Positions 33,413 through 43,008 of a stretch of 64,000 nucleotides of DNA are shown here, in pieces; the first letter of the stretch is position 1; the number at the start of each line of letters is the position of its first letter. Below the pieces are notes generated by a model. The model was not told the DNA's origin and made no database searches. It saw only the letters and a program-made list of their open reading frames with translations. The translations under genes were made by a program, and so were the position numbers. Source of the stretch: Bacillota bacterium (lineage in GTDB: Bacteria > Bacillota > Bacilli > Alicyclobacillales > SLC66); assembly GCA_026627345.1 (NCBI GenBank), contig JAPNUP010000182.1, positions 27,716-91,715 on the forward strand, given 5' to 3'.

Positions 33413-33880
33413 ATGACACCATCCAATACACCATCGTTCCCTACCCCTAACTCTGGGGTTTCTTTGCGTGGACACCATTTACTGTGTCTACTCGGCTATC
33501 GCGGTATGGGTTACTCCGATGCGTATGTAGCCAATATGACCAGTATCTACGAAACACTGCGACTGCACCCGGAAACGCTCGTCCATGTGGTCGCGGGTCC
33601 CGATGAGCTGTGTGCGGCCTTTCCCGACGACCAGCCCAACCACTGCCGCGAGGAGACGGTGTACACGAGAGATGATGCGATCCTGCGCGCACTGGGGCTC
33701 TCGCCTACGGCAACGCTGCCGTGGAGCGAGGTCGAAGCGCGTGTCCACGCTCATATTGCAGGCGCCGACTTAATCGACTTCTGCCAAACCTGTCCCTGGC
33801 GGCCTTACGGTGTCTGCGAAGCCGGGATCGAGCACATTCGCGCGGGCGGCCGACTGCGCGCGTTACCCGACAGCCCCTAA
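33413..33880 (+). CDS. DUF1284 family cysteine-containing protein
   Basis: 155 residues. The opening block LRGHHLLCLLGYRGMGYS is the family mark. The second half has FCQTCPWRPYGVCEAG, where closely spaced Cys suggest an iron-sulfur or zinc site together with the first-block Cys. The family has no proven function. The ATG is preceded by GGAGG. It follows the DUF2203 gene and ends ahead of a convergent small gene. Confidence 0.87.
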   Translation: MTPSNTPSFPTPNSGVSLRGHHLLCLLGYRGMGYSDAYVANMTSIYETLRLHPETLVHVVAGPDELCAAFPDDQPNHCREETVYTRDDAILRALGLSPTATLPWSEVEARVHAHIAGADLIDFCQTCPWRPYGVCEAGIEHIRAGGRLRALPDSP

Positions 33881-33994
33881 GCCTTTACACACGCAGTACC
33901 CACGCCTTCGGTTGTACCAGATGTCCATAGGTTACGTACAATATGTCTTTCCTGTGTTTTTGATAGTAAATACTGATCGTGGCATGGACTACGC

Positions 33995-34025
33995 AAAAAA
34001 GCTGGGCGCCGTGTGCGCGCCCAGC
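33995..34025 (-). terminator. Intrinsic terminator of the 84-residue gene
   Basis: GCTGGGCGC (34001-34009) pairs with GCGCCCAGC (34017-34025), and on the minus strand a TTTTTT tract follows at 34000-33995. This placement after the stop at 34045 supports the gene being real. Confidence 0.85.
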
Positions 34026-34044
34026 GTCTGTTTGCCGTCATTCA

Positions 34045-34299
34045 TTAGTACCCCGTATGCATGTGCGGGTTCACCGTTGCACCTGATAGCTCCAAGCGTT
34101 CCACGGAGACGTGACGGTACTGCACCTCGCGGATGCGCGATGCCAGCGTCTGGCAGTGATGGAGTCGAACGTGACGCAGCAAAGCATGCGGAATGACGAC
34201 TGTTGTTGCGTTGCCCGTCGCCAGTTCCATTAATCTCTGCCGCATGTCGTCTGTCAGTTCGAGTTCTACTCGTAAATGGCCGATCCGGGTTTTGTGCAC
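34045..34299 (-). CDS. Small hypothetical protein, 84 residues
   Basis: It starts at GTG 34299, about 8-12 bases after GGAGGGAG, and ends just before a clear terminator, so it looks like a genuine single gene. The sequence is hydrophilic and His/Arg-rich. The first half resembles a helical region (LTDDMRQRLMELATGN) after a short beta strand, and the second half ends in LSGATVNPHMHTGY. No signal peptide, membrane segment or known domain was recognised. It lies downstream of the metallo-hydrolase gene on the same strand. Confidence 0.65.
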   Translation of the reverse strand: MHKTRIGHLRVELELTDDMRQRLMELATGNATTVVIPHALLRHVRLHHCQTLASRIREVQYRHVSVERLELSGATVNPHMHTGY

Positions 34300-34412
34300 T
34301 GGATGTCTCTCCCTCCAAAATCTCTACACCAGTACCCTACGCCAAAGCCCGTAGGTATGTGCCCGCCCGACCGCCCATTTTTCACTGCAAAAGATCCATA
34401 GACTGTCCGTGA

Positions 34413-35054
34413 TTAAAAGTGAAAGTACGGATTAACCATGCGCTCTTCTCCGATCGTCGTCTCATCTTCGTGCCCTGGGTAGACGATCGTATGATCTGGA
34501 AGCGGCCATAGTTTATCTCGTAGAGATGACACAAGGTCCTGGGAATTCGAACCTTTAAGGTCTGTGCGCCCGACTGTGCCTGCAAACAGGGTGTCACCTG
34601 AAAACAACACTCCTGCCTGTGCGTCGTAAAAGCACAGGCCGCCTGGACTGTGACCTGGCGTCAGCATGACCTGCAGCGACACTGCATCGTGAGGGTCGCC
34701 GAGGTCAAGGACCTCCCCATCCTGCAAAAAGCGGTCAGGCGCTCGCGTCTCTATCCGCACGCCTAGCCACTGTTCAGCCATCGAAGGCGCCTCCAGTAGT
34801 CCGGGCAATTCGACGCTATGCAACCACAAAGGGACGCCCAATGCCTCGCGTATGACTTCATTACCCATCACATGATCAAAGTGGCAGTGCGTGTTGATAA
34901 CCGCTACGACGGAGAGCTGATGTGTTTGCACGTACGTGAGCACGGGCGTCATATCAGTCGCACAAGGATCAAGAATAAATGCATCTTTATTCTCTGTCGC
35001 GATGACGTATGTATTGGTCCCTATGGGGTTTAGTGCAAAACGCTCGACTAGCAT
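34413..35054 (-). CDS. Metallo-beta-lactamase fold hydrolase (glyoxalase II-like)
   Basis: 213 residues from ATG 35054, nine bases after GAGAGG. The HXHXDH metal motif is NTHCHFDH near residue 60, followed by PGHSPGGLCFY, SGDTLFAGTVGRTDL and the C-terminal PGHEDETTIGEE, so both metal sites are complete. Relatives hydrolyse S-lactoyl thiols or similar thioesters. In a bacillithiol organism it could act on bacillithiol adducts, but that is inference. It lies downstream of apt-relA-dtd and may be in the same operon. Confidence 0.92.
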   Translation of the reverse strand: MLVERFALNPIGTNTYVIATENKDAFILDPCATDMTPVLTYVQTHQLSVVAVINTHCHFDHVMGNEVIREALGVPLWLHSVELPGLLEAPSMAEQWLGVRIETRAPDRFLQDGEVLDLGDPHDAVSLQVMLTPGHSPGGLCFYDAQAGVLFSGDTLFAGTVGRTDLKGSNSQDLVSSLRDKLWPLPDHTIVYPGHEDETTIGEERMVNPYFHF

Positions 35055-35119
35055 AATCAACTGCCTCTCTTTTATGCGATGACCGCGCAGGCGCCCGTCC
35101 TTACGACAGTCACCTTATC

Positions 35120-35566
35120 TCACAAGTAGTCTGTATCCAACCAGATCGTCACTGGCCCATCATTGGCCAATTCCACTTCCATCATGGCGCCGAAACGACC
35201 AGTCTGTACGCGCATGCCGCTATCGCGTAAAAGGGTGTTAAAACGATCGTACAAGGGCTCTGCCACCTCGGGACGCGCAGCTTCCATAAAATTCGGTCGG
35301 CGGCCTTTTCGTGCGTCTCCGTACAAGGTAAACTGCGACACCGACAAGACGCTGGCCCCGATGTCTAGTAGCGATTCATTCATCTTGCCTTCTGCATCCT
35401 CAAAGATACGCAGGTTAAGAATCTTGTCGGCCATATAGGTCAGATCTGGTTCCGTGTCATTATGCGTAAACCCGACTAACACCAACACCCCTTGGCCAAT
35501 CTCGCCAAGCGTTGCGCCACCCACCCGCACCCGTGCATAGCGCACCCGCTGTACGACTGCTCGCAT
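35120..35566 (-). CDS. dtd: D-aminoacyl-tRNA deacylase
   Basis: 148 residues, the typical length. It carries the [17 protein letters not shown] start, the catalytic [15 protein letters not shown] motif, and [11 protein letters not shown] at the C-terminus (the second active-site motif). It removes D-amino acids and glycine mischarged on tRNA. It follows relA after 17 bases with AAGGAGG before the ATG, as in B. subtilis. Confidence 0.97.
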   Translation of the reverse strand: MRAVVQRVRYARVRVGGATLGEIGQGVLVLVGFTHNDTEPDLTYMADKILNLRIFEDAEGKMNESLLDIGASVLSVSQFTLYGDARKGRRPNFMEAARPEVAEPLYDRFNTLLRDSGMRVQTGRFGAMMEVELANDGPVTIWLDTDYL

Positions 35567-35583
35567 ACTGTTCCTCCTTATGT

Positions 35584-37992
35584 TTACTGCACCACACGCC
35601 GAACGGCATAGATATCTTTGATGCGCTTGATGCGTTCGACTACTGTACGCAGATGTTCTACATTGCGAATCGAGATACTGAGCAGAATCGTGGCCATCTT
35701 ATGTTTGTCTGCGCGCCCTGTGACTGCGGTAATGTCTGTCTTCGTTTCAAGCACAGCGTTCATCACTTCATTGATCAAGCCGCGGCGGTCAAGCGCTGTG
35801 ACCTCGATGTCGACATTGTACGCTTGATTGCCCTGCGTCTCCCACTCCACCTCGATCATCCGCCCGCCGTCTTCAATCATCGCGCGAACGTTCGGACATT
35901 CTTTGAGATGGACTGAGACGCCTCGGCCCCTTGTGACAAACCCGACAATGTCGTCCCCTGGCACCGGATTGCAGCATTTCGAGAAGCGAATCAACAGATT
36001 GTCGATCCCTTTGACTTGCACGCCAACGCCGCCTGTGGCTACGCCTTTGCGCTTTTGCTCGCGCTCGCGTTCTTTAAGGGGTGTCAGTGGCAGCTGCACG
36101 ACGGACTCCAGTACAGGTTCGTCTTTGCGCATGCGCTCCTGCAGGCGCGTCATAATCTGCGTGGGTGACAGCGCCCCGTAACCAACAGAGGCGAACAGAT
36201 CGTCTTGCTTCGTGAAGTTGAACTTTTGCATCACTTCAGGAAGATGGGCCGCTATGACCGTGTGCGGATCGAGCTTGTGCTTCGCAATCTCCTTTTCCAG
36301 TAACTCGCGGCCCTTTTCAACGTTTTCATCCCGCTTTTCTTTCTTGAACCACATGCGAATCTTGGCCCGCGCTTGCGAAGTTTGTGCAATTTTCAGCCAA
36401 TCCTGACTAGGCCCATAGGAGAGCTTAGAGGTCAAAATTTCAACGATGTCCCCGGTCTTCAATCGCGTATCGAGCGTGACAATACGTCCCCCGACCTTGG
36501 CCCCTACGCAGCGATTGCCGACGTCCGTATGAATGCGGTAGGCAAAGTCGATAGGACACGATCCGGCAGGCAATTCGATCACCTGCCCTTTCGGGGTAAA
36601 CACGAACACTTCGTCCGCAAACAAGTCAATTTTCAGTGTCTCCATAAACTCTTGCGCATCGCGAAAATCCTGTTGCCACTCCAACACTTCACGAAACCAC
36701 GCCAGTTTCTTGCTAAAGGAGCTTTGCACGGCTTGCGCACTGCTGGCTGGTGTGACAGTGGGAGCTGACGCCACCACGGCAGTAGTGCCGAAAGCACCGT
36801 TGGCAGCCACTGGTGTACCGGTCCCTTTGTCCGCCTTCTCGGCGTATCCTTGTTCTTTGTACACCCAGTGTGCGGCGATCCCGTACTCAGCCGTACGATG
36901 CATCTCCCACGTGCGAATCTGAATCTCCATGGGCTCGCCGCGAGGCCCGATCACGGTCGTATGCAAACTCTGGTACATGTTAGCTTTGGGCATGGCGATA
37001 TAGTCTTTGAACCGGCCCGGCATGGGCTTCCACATCGTATGCACGATACCGAGTACCGCATAGCAGTCTTTGATGGAATCGACGATCACCCGCACAGCAA
37101 ATAAGTCATAAATCTCGTTAAATTCTTTGTGCAGGTCTGCCATCTTTTTATAAATACTATAAATATGTTTGGCTCGCCCATTCAAATCCGCATGAATGCC
37201 GAGTTCCGCGAGTTTGGCGCGCAAGTCATCGATGACCTGATGCACATAGCGCTCGCGTTCTTCCCGTTTTTTGGCCATTAAATGCACAATCCGATAGTAC
37301 TGTTGCGGATCCATATAACGAAGCGCGATATCTTCCAATTCGAATTTAATCGTAGACATACCGAGACGATGGGCTAGCGGTGCAAAAATCTCTAGCGTCT
37401 CTTCCGCTGTCTTGCGCTGCTTATCAGGAGGACGGAATTTCAGCGTACGCATATTGTGAAGCCGATCGGCCAAGCGAATCAGCGCGACGCGCACGTCTTT
37501 GGCCATCGCGAGAAACATCTTGCGCAAATTCTCTGCCTGCTGTTCCTCACGCGACTCAAATTTCAGCCGTTTGAGTTTGGTCACACCGTCCACCAAACTG
37601 GCAATCTCTGAGCCAAACAGCCGGATGAGTTCCTCATCCGTCACTTTCGTATCTTCTACGACATCATGAAGAAGAGCGGCCGCCAAGGTGCCTGCATCAA
37701 GACGCAAGCCCGCCAGGATCTCAGCCACTGCAAGCGGATGGGTGATGTACTCGTCGCCAGAACTGCGCTTCTGGCCGCTATGATGGAGTTTCGCGTACTC
37801 ATACGCGCGCGTGAGCAGCTCCTGCTCTGCGGCGGTCGCATTCGGCAGGCGAGCGAGCAGACGGTCTACTCCCTCTGCACGCGGCGACACGGGAGCCGAG
37901 GTCAGCGTCAAAGCGTGCTGTGTCCCCGCAACAGGTTCGAGCACCTCCCGTTCCAATCCACCGAGCCCCGGTTCAGGCGGTTGCGCCGTCAT
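35584..37992 (-). CDS. relA: Bifunctional (p)ppGpp synthetase/hydrolase (Rel)
   Basis: 802 residues from ATG 37992, eight bases after AAAGGGG. The ATG and GTG just upstream touch that site. Order of domains: HD hydrolase ([30 protein letters not shown]), synthetase with [16 protein letters not shown] (about 470-530), a zinc-finger/helical region with Cys-Cys in [12 protein letters not shown], and a C-terminal ACT domain. A Ser/Ala/Thr-rich insert of about 40 residues (around 385-420) between synthetase and TGS is unusual. It controls the stringent response. Confidence 0.97.
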   Translation of the reverse strand: MTAQPPEPGLGGLEREVLEPVAGTQHALTLTSAPVSPRAEGVDRLLARLPNATAAEQELLTRAYEYAKLHHSGQKRSSGDEYITHPLAVAEILAGLRLDAGTLAAALLHDVVEDTKVTDEELIRLFGSEIASLVDGVTKLKRLKFESREEQQAENLRKMFLAMAKDVRVALIRLADRLHNMRTLKFRPPDKQRKTAEETLEIFAPLAHRLGMSTIKFELEDIALRYMDPQQYYRIVHLMAKKREERERYVHQVIDDLRAKLAELGIHADLNGRAKHIYSIYKKMADLHKEFNEIYDLFAVRVIVDSIKDCYAVLGIVHTMWKPMPGRFKDYIAMPKANMYQSLHTTVIGPRGEPMEIQIRTWEMHRTAEYGIAAHWVYKEQGYAEKADKGTGTPVAANGAFGTTAVVASAPTVTPASSAQAVQSSFSKKLAWFREVLEWQQDFRDAQEFMETLKIDLFADEVFVFTPKGQVIELPAGSCPIDFAYRIHTDVGNRCVGAKVGGRIVTLDTRLKTGDIVEILTSKLSYGPSQDWLKIAQTSQARAKIRMWFKKEKRDENVEKGRELLEKEIAKHKLDPHTVIAAHLPEVMQKFNFTKQDDLFASVGYGALSPTQIMTRLQERMRKDEPVLESVVQLPLTPLKEREREQKRKGVATGGVGVQVKGIDNLLIRFSKCCNPVPGDDIVGFVTRGRGVSVHLKECPNVRAMIEDGGRMIEVEWETQGNQAYNVDIEVTALDRRGLINEVMNAVLETKTDITAVTGRADKHKMATILLSISIRNVEHLRTVVERIKRIKDIYAVRRVVQ

Positions 37993-38016
37993 ACCCATCA
38001 CCCCTTTACAGTGTAT

Positions 38017-38532
38017 TCAGTCGTACATAATCAGCGAGTGGATATCATAAGCCTGTAGCCTTTCGCGTCCGTGCAGATGCGTCAGTTCGATCAAGAAAGC
38101 CAACCCGGACACGGTCGCGCCGAGTTGTTCAACAAGCTCCACACAAGAGCGAATCGTCCCGCCTGTGGCGAGTAGGTCGTCCACCACAAGGACGCGGTCC
38201 CCTGCCTTGAGCGCGTCTCGGTGTAGCTCGAGCCCATCTTTTCCGTATTCGAGTGCATATTGCTTGGACACGGTCTCACCTGGCAACTTGCCTGGCTTGC
38301 GGATCGGGACGAATCCGACCCCGAGCGCATAGGCGACTGGTGCACCTAGGACAAATCCGCGTGCCTCCGGTCCCACTACCGCATCGACGTTGCGCGAACG
38401 TCCATAAGCCACGAGCTGATCGACCGCAGCATGGAAACTCGAGCCGTTGCGCAAAAGTGTCGTAATGTCTTTAAAGCTGATCCCCGGTTCCGGGAAATCT
38501 TCAACCACACGAATTTCATCCCGCAAATTCAA
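38017..38532 (-). CDS. apt: Adenine phosphoribosyltransferase
   Basis: 171 residues from TTG 38532, eight bases after GTGGGG. This length matches the family. A longer frame from ATG 38586 is unlikely because TATAAT sits two bases before that ATG, which would place the transcript start within it. The PRPP-binding loop [13 protein letters not shown] is present, as is [19 protein letters not shown]. It salvages adenine to AMP. It is the first gene of an apt-relA-dtd unit, matching the B. subtilis order. Confidence 0.95.
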   Translation of the reverse strand: MNLRDEIRVVEDFPEPGISFKDITTLLRNGSSFHAAVDQLVAYGRSRNVDAVVGPEARGFVLGAPVAYALGVGFVPIRKPGKLPGETVSKQYALEYGKDGLELHRDALKAGDRVLVVDDLLATGGTIRSCVELVEQLGATVSGLAFLIELTHLHGRERLQAYDIHSLIMYD

Positions 38533-38588
38533 CTGTCTAGCCCCACGATCATGAGTGTAATAGTCAACGCCAAACGACTGCTTCATCT

Positions 38589-38594
38589 ATTATA
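38589..38594 (-). promoter_or_regulatory. -10 box of the apt-relA-dtd operon
   Basis: TATAAT on the minus strand, with TTGCGG 18 bases upstream as a partial -35. Its position decides the apt start codon, because it lies two bases before an in-frame ATG that cannot be in the transcript with a leader. Confidence 0.6.
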
Positions 38595-38685
38595 CGGGAC
38601 GCGTCGCACAACCCGCAACGAGCGAAAGCACAGAGACCTGAAGAGAAGTTGGTTGTATGTTCGCGCAGGATGCACTAGACTGCAT

Positions 38686-38691
38686 ATAATT
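38686..38691 (+). promoter_or_regulatory. Probable -10 box of pheA
   Basis: TATAAT 27 bases before the chosen start. The -35 region is weak. Confidence 0.45.
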
Positions 38692-38717
38692 GTAGCGGTA
38701 AGTGGGGAGTGACTGAG

Positions 38718-39563
38718 GTGCTGGTGGGTTATCTAGGACCGCGCGGGACGTTTAGCGAAGAAGCCGCGACGCGTTATTATCGTACACAAGACGCCGAACT
38801 GCGCGCCTTTTCGACGATTTATGATGTACTCGAGGAAGTACAGACAGGTGGCATTGATGCGGCAGTGGTGCCGATTGAAAACACGATCGAAGGACCTATC
38901 AATATCACCTTGGACAGCCTTTCGGAGAGCGCAGACCTCTTCGTGCAAGGCGAGATCATTTTATCTGTTTCGCAGCAGCTACTCGGCCTAGAAGGCGCCG
39001 TACTCGAGCGCATCGCGGAGGTGTGGTCGATCCCACCTGCGATCGCACAGTGCAGGCGGTTCATCCGTGGCCTTCACGCACGAGTGTCCCACTACGACAG
39101 CACTGCCGCGGCGGCGGCGGAATTGAAGCGCTCAGGCAGAACCGACGTCGGCGCGATCGCCTCTGTCTGGGCTGCCCGACAGATCGGTCTACGTATCCTC
39201 GCACCGCATATTCAAGATACTGCCGAGAACCACACGCGGTTTGTTATCGCCACAAAGGGGCAAAAGACACTGCCTGGCGCACAAAAGACGATGCTGCTCA
39301 TCGCGCCAAACGAAGAACACGTAGGTCTGCTTGCCAGCATCGTGTATATCTTTGCGGCACTCAACGTGAACTTGACATGGATCGAATCGCGTCCGACCAA
39401 AACCCGGCTCGGCACCTACCAGTTCTATCTCGACGCAGAGGCACCACTGCAAGACGACCGGATGGATAAAGCTGTGCATATTTTGCGGACACTGGGCCAC
39501 TCCGTACGCATCCTAGGCAGTTATGGCACTTGTGTGCTCGGTGAGGAAACCATAAAAGAGTAG
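38718..39563 (+). CDS. pheA: Prephenate dehydratase
   Basis: 281 residues from GTG 38718, eight bases after GGGGAG. It then begins with the family's VGYLGPRGTFSEEA. Prephenate-binding and catalytic blocks are VPIENTIEGPINITLD, the STAAAAAEL stretch, and NHTRFVI with the essential Thr-Arg-Phe. A C-terminal ACT domain (about 195-270) carries IESRPTKTRLGTYQFYLD, the phenylalanine feedback site. It makes phenylpyruvate. It is divergent from apt and convergent with a CDF gene. Confidence 0.96.
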   Translation: MLVGYLGPRGTFSEEAATRYYRTQDAELRAFSTIYDVLEEVQTGGIDAAVVPIENTIEGPINITLDSLSESADLFVQGEIILSVSQQLLGLEGAVLERIAEVWSIPPAIAQCRRFIRGLHARVSHYDSTAAAAAELKRSGRTDVGAIASVWAARQIGLRILAPHIQDTAENHTRFVIATKGQKTLPGAQKTMLLIAPNEEHVGLLASIVYIFAALNVNLTWIESRPTKTRLGTYQFYLDAEAPLQDDRMDKAVHILRTLGHSVRILGSYGTCVLGEETIKE

Positions 39564-39571
39564 AACGCTTC

Positions 39572-40573
39572 TTAGTCGTCCTCTTGCATGAATGGGTTGA
39601 CATGCACGAGGACGTCTCGCACTTGCGGATACTCCCCGATGATCGCCCACTTGACCGTCCGCGCGATCTGATGGCCTTCCAGCACACTCATTTCAGGATC
39701 TACGCTCACTTCGACATCGACCATCCAGTAGGATCCATTCGTTCGCGCGCGCAAATCGTCAACGCGCAAGACGCCTGGTACAGCCGACGCAAACCCATTC
39801 AGGCTCGCCGTCGTCTCGCTGTCGAGCACCTGATCCAGCAAGTTGCGAAACGACTCGTCCGCCATTTTATACCCCATGCGAACAACGACCAACGCAACGA
39901 ATAGCCCCGCAATCGGGTCTGCGTAAAACAGCGCGTGCACATGCAGCCCCTGCCCGATCAGCGCGATGCCAATGCCGACTGAAGCCAGTAAAGACGAATA
40001 GACGTCCGAACGATGGTCCGCCGCACCCGCCAGCAGCGCAGGGGAATGCGCTTTGCGGCCGATCATATTTTGGTAGCGATACAGCACTTCTTTCACGAGC
40101 ACGGCGCCGACTGCAGTCAAGAGCGCCGCCCATTCAGGCCTCGCAATCGGCAAAAAGAACTGTCGCACCGAATTGTACACGACGTCGACCCCAGCCAAAA
40201 TGAGCAAGATCGCAACTAAACTGGCTGCGATAAACTCCGCCTTGCCGTGCCCATAAGGGTGATCCTGATCAGCGGGGCGACGCGCGACGCGCAAGCCGAT
40301 CATCACGGCAACCGACCCTGCGACGTCAGACGCGCTATGTGCCGCGTCGGCAATCAGCGCATCACTGTGCGCTATCGTCCCTACAACCGCTTTCACGATC
40401 GTCAGCAAGACATTCACGATCGCTGAAAGCCACGTCATTTGCGTCACCGTGCGATCACTGGACTTTCGATCTGCGGGCTCATAGGCCTTGGCTGCGCGAA
40501 AAGCAGTAGCCGTCTTCATGTCAGGCCCTGATACGCCACTTTTGCTTCGCGCTTGCGAGCCATCCTCAGTCAA
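39572..40573 (-). CDS. Cation diffusion facilitator (CDF) metal exporter
   Basis: 333 residues from TTG 40573, about eight bases after AAAGGGG. A polar N-terminus of about 45 residues precedes six membrane segments. The metal site uses DALIADAAHSASD in helix 2 and ADHRSDVYSS in helix 5. The C-terminal cytoplasmic ferredoxin-like domain (about 240-330) is complete. The Asp/His combination resembles zinc, iron or manganese exporters, and the exact metal is not decided by sequence. It takes the place that recJ has in the B. subtilis order. Confidence 0.93.
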   Translation of the reverse strand: MTEDGSQARSKSGVSGPDMKTATAFRAAKAYEPADRKSSDRTVTQMTWLSAIVNVLLTIVKAVVGTIAHSDALIADAAHSASDVAGSVAVMIGLRVARRPADQDHPYGHGKAEFIAASLVAILLILAGVDVVYNSVRQFFLPIARPEWAALLTAVGAVLVKEVLYRYQNMIGRKAHSPALLAGAADHRSDVYSSLLASVGIGIALIGQGLHVHALFYADPIAGLFVALVVVRMGYKMADESFRNLLDQVLDSETTASLNGFASAVPGVLRVDDLRARTNGSYWMVDVEVSVDPEMSVLEGHQIARTVKWAIIGEYPQVRDVLVHVNPFMQEDD

Positions 40574-40658
40574 GACGGCGACCCCTTTTCTGTGGTAAGG
40601 ATATACACTCCATTAACTGTGTGACAGAGTTAGCCGGACTATGCCAAGGGACAGAAAT

Positions 40659-40680
40659 CCCCGGCCAAATCAGGCCAGGG
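40659..40680 (-). terminator. Possible terminator after secF
   Basis: CCCCGGCC (40659-40666) and GGCCAGGG (40673-40680) form an 8-bp stem with one G-T pair, about 70 bases after the secF stop on the minus strand. The following T-tract is weak. Confidence 0.35.
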
Positions 40681-40748
40681 AAAAGTGTGAAAGATCTTGT
40701 ATAACGAGCTGTTGTAAGCTACCAACTCGCCTTACGATAGGCGCCGAA

Positions 40749-41660
40749 TCACGCTGTCGCATCAGAACGCTTGGCGCCTTTATGGAGCGAACGGGCACGC
40801 CACGCTACCCAAATCGGGCTGGCGATAAAAATCGAGGAGTACGCACCACTGATCAAACCGACGAGCAGCGCAAAACAGAAGTTATGGATCGGATCGCCAC
40901 CAAAGAAATAGAGCGTGATGGCAGCAAATAATACCGTCAACACCGTGTTGATCGAACGCGCCATCGTCTGCCAGAGTGAGTGGTTGACCAGATGTTCGAG
41001 ATCGGCCAATGAATTCACTTTGGCGCCTTTCAGATTCTCCCGAATGCGGTCGAAAATGACGATGGTGTCATTGATCGAATAACCGACGATAGTCAGCACC
41101 GCCGCGATAAATGGCAAGTCGACTTCAATGCGCAACAGCGCAAACACGGAAATGACGATGAATGCATCGTGCATCAGTGCCACGATACCAGCGACGGCGA
41201 AGCGAAATTCAAAGCGCAGCGCCACGTAGATCATAATGCCGAGAGAAGCCAAAAGCACAGCCCACACTGCCGTCTGCGACTGTTCCTGTGCGATCACAGG
41301 AGACACCGTGTCGACTTCTGTACCTACAGCATGTGGGAACGCCTTTTTAATGGCAGTTTGCAAGGCGTCTTGCTGCTGTGAGTCCACCGTCTCTCCAAGC
41401 ATGACAATAGCCATTTCGTTATCTTTACCACCCGCGGTAATGCCAGACGGTCCGACAGGTAGGTTCACACTTTGGAAGACTTGACTGACTGTCGAAGGTT
41501 GAAAGGCCTGGTTCAACTGAATCTGTACGCGGGTCCCTGGCTTAAAGTCCGTTCCGAGGTTTAACCCAAAGAGCAAGATGACAATCAGCCCAGCGAGCGT
41601 GATCGTGCCTGACAGAAGAAAGAACCACTTGCGTCGCTCGATAATGGCAAACCGGATCAC
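40749..41660 (-). CDS. secF: Protein translocase subunit SecF
   Basis: 303 residues from GTG 41660, overlapping the secD stop by four bases (GTGA). Six membrane segments are present. Family motifs are GTDFKPGTRVQIQL after the first helix and YSINDTIVIFDRIREN between helices 4 and 5. With SecD and YajC it pulls proteins through SecYEG on the outer side using the proton gradient. B. subtilis has a fused SecDF, while here the two are separate but translationally coupled. Confidence 0.96.
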   Translation of the reverse strand: MIRFAIIERRKWFFLLSGTITLAGLIVILLFGLNLGTDFKPGTRVQIQLNQAFQPSTVSQVFQSVNLPVGPSGITAGGKDNEMAIVMLGETVDSQQQDALQTAIKKAFPHAVGTEVDTVSPVIAQEQSQTAVWAVLLASLGIMIYVALRFEFRFAVAGIVALMHDAFIVISVFALLRIEVDLPFIAAVLTIVGYSINDTIVIFDRIRENLKGAKVNSLADLEHLVNHSLWQTMARSINTVLTVLFAAITLYFFGGDPIHNFCFALLVGLISGAYSSIFIASPIWVAWRARSLHKGAKRSDATA

Positions 41661-42883
41661 GACGCCACCACCTTTCGCTTCGCGCCGAAGAGCCAAGGAT
41701 TTTTAAACACATTCGAGCGAGTCAGCAGAATCAGTAGCGTGCGACTCAGTAGGACTGCAGTCAGTAAACTGACGATAATGCTAGATACCAGTGCCACTGC
41801 AAACCCGCGCACGTCGCCCGTCCCATAGGCGTACATCACAACGCCTGCGATGAACGTCGTCACGTTAGAGTCGAGAATCGTACGCAGTGCCTTACGCTGA
41901 CCTGCGATCACAGCACTTTGCACCGACTTCCCATTGCGCAGCTCGTCTTTGACGCGTTCATAGGTGATGATATTGGCGTCGACCGCCATACCGATCCCGA
42001 GCACCAAGGCCGCGAGTCCAGTCAACGTCAGGGTAATCGGAAAACCGGCGAACACTGCAAGCAGCACGTAGCTGTATGCCAACAGAGAGATGATCGCGAT
42101 CAATCCTGGTAGCCTGTACATGAACAACATGAACAAGAAGATCAGGCCGATGGCCACGGCGCCTGCGAACATCGTCTCTTGCAAGGCAGCTTGTCCAAGT
42201 GTCGGCCCGACTGTCGTCGATGACAGCGTGTGCAACGGTTCTGGCAACGCACCGGCGTTCAGCAGTTTGGCCAACTGCACGGCGGACGCAACCGATGACA
42301 TGCCTTGAATCACGGCACTGCCACCTGAAATGACAGAGTCCACACGCGCTTCATTGATCACCTTGCCGTTTAGCCACGTGACGATGTTCTGCCCCATGTA
42401 CTTGGTCGTGATATCCTGAAACAACTGTGCATTTTTAAATGTGATGGCAACATCCGGCCCGCCAGTTTGCGAATCCGCCTCGTAATGGGCGTTGCTTTCA
42501 ATATCTTGGCCGGTGGCCAGCACCTTCCCTGTCGTCGAGCGAAATTCAAGATTCGCCTGTTCGGTCAAAAGTTGCATCGCCTGCGCCTGATTGAACTTCC
42601 CTGCAAGCGATACACTGACGCGATCTGAGCCGACCACTTCGATATCCGGCTCGGAAACCCCAAGATTGTTTACGCGGTTCTCAAGAGCGGCCACCGTTGC
42701 CGTGACGTCACCCGATGTAATATGCTGCCCATTATTGCCGATCTGGTATAAAACGTAAATGCCGCCTTGTAGATCAAGTCCGAGCGGAATTTTGGAGAAT
42801 AACTTTGGAGCGGTAGAGAAAATCAGTGCAAATACGATCACGACAAGCAATAAAAAGGTCGTGAGTCGTCCCCATCTTACCAT
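41657..42883 (-). CDS. secD: Protein translocase subunit SecD
   Basis: 408 residues. The first helix is followed by GLDLQGGIYVLYQI, then the large extracytoplasmic P1 region (about 50-235), then five helices with GMAVDANIITYERVKDELR. ATG 42883 lies after AGGAGG. It is shorter than the E. coli protein because the P1 domain is reduced, as usual in Gram-positive bacteria. It forms an operon with secF and lies beside comN, as in B. subtilis. Confidence 0.96.
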   Translation of the reverse strand: MVRWGRLTTFLLLVVIVFALIFSTAPKLFSKIPLGLDLQGGIYVLYQIGNNGQHITSGDVTATVAALENRVNNLGVSEPDIEVVGSDRVSVSLAGKFNQAQAMQLLTEQANLEFRSTTGKVLATGQDIESNAHYEADSQTGGPDVAITFKNAQLFQDITTKYMGQNIVTWLNGKVINEARVDSVISGGSAVIQGMSSVASAVQLAKLLNAGALPEPLHTLSSTTVGPTLGQAALQETMFAGAVAIGLIFLFMLFMYRLPGLIAIISLLAYSYVLLAVFAGFPITLTLTGLAALVLGIGMAVDANIITYERVKDELRNGKSVQSAVIAGQRKALRTILDSNVTTFIAGVVMYAYGTGDVRGFAVALVSSIIVSLLTAVLLSRTLLILLTRSNVFKNPWLFGAKRKVVAS

Positions 42884-43008
42884 GGTGTTCCTCCTGGCGA
42901 GTGCGCATAAGCGGACTTGGAATTTCTTATGTAGCGTTCACTGTTGACAGTATACTGCGCCTGTCCGACGAGAGTCAACGAACACGACTCGCAGGCAGTA
43001 TCAGTAAC

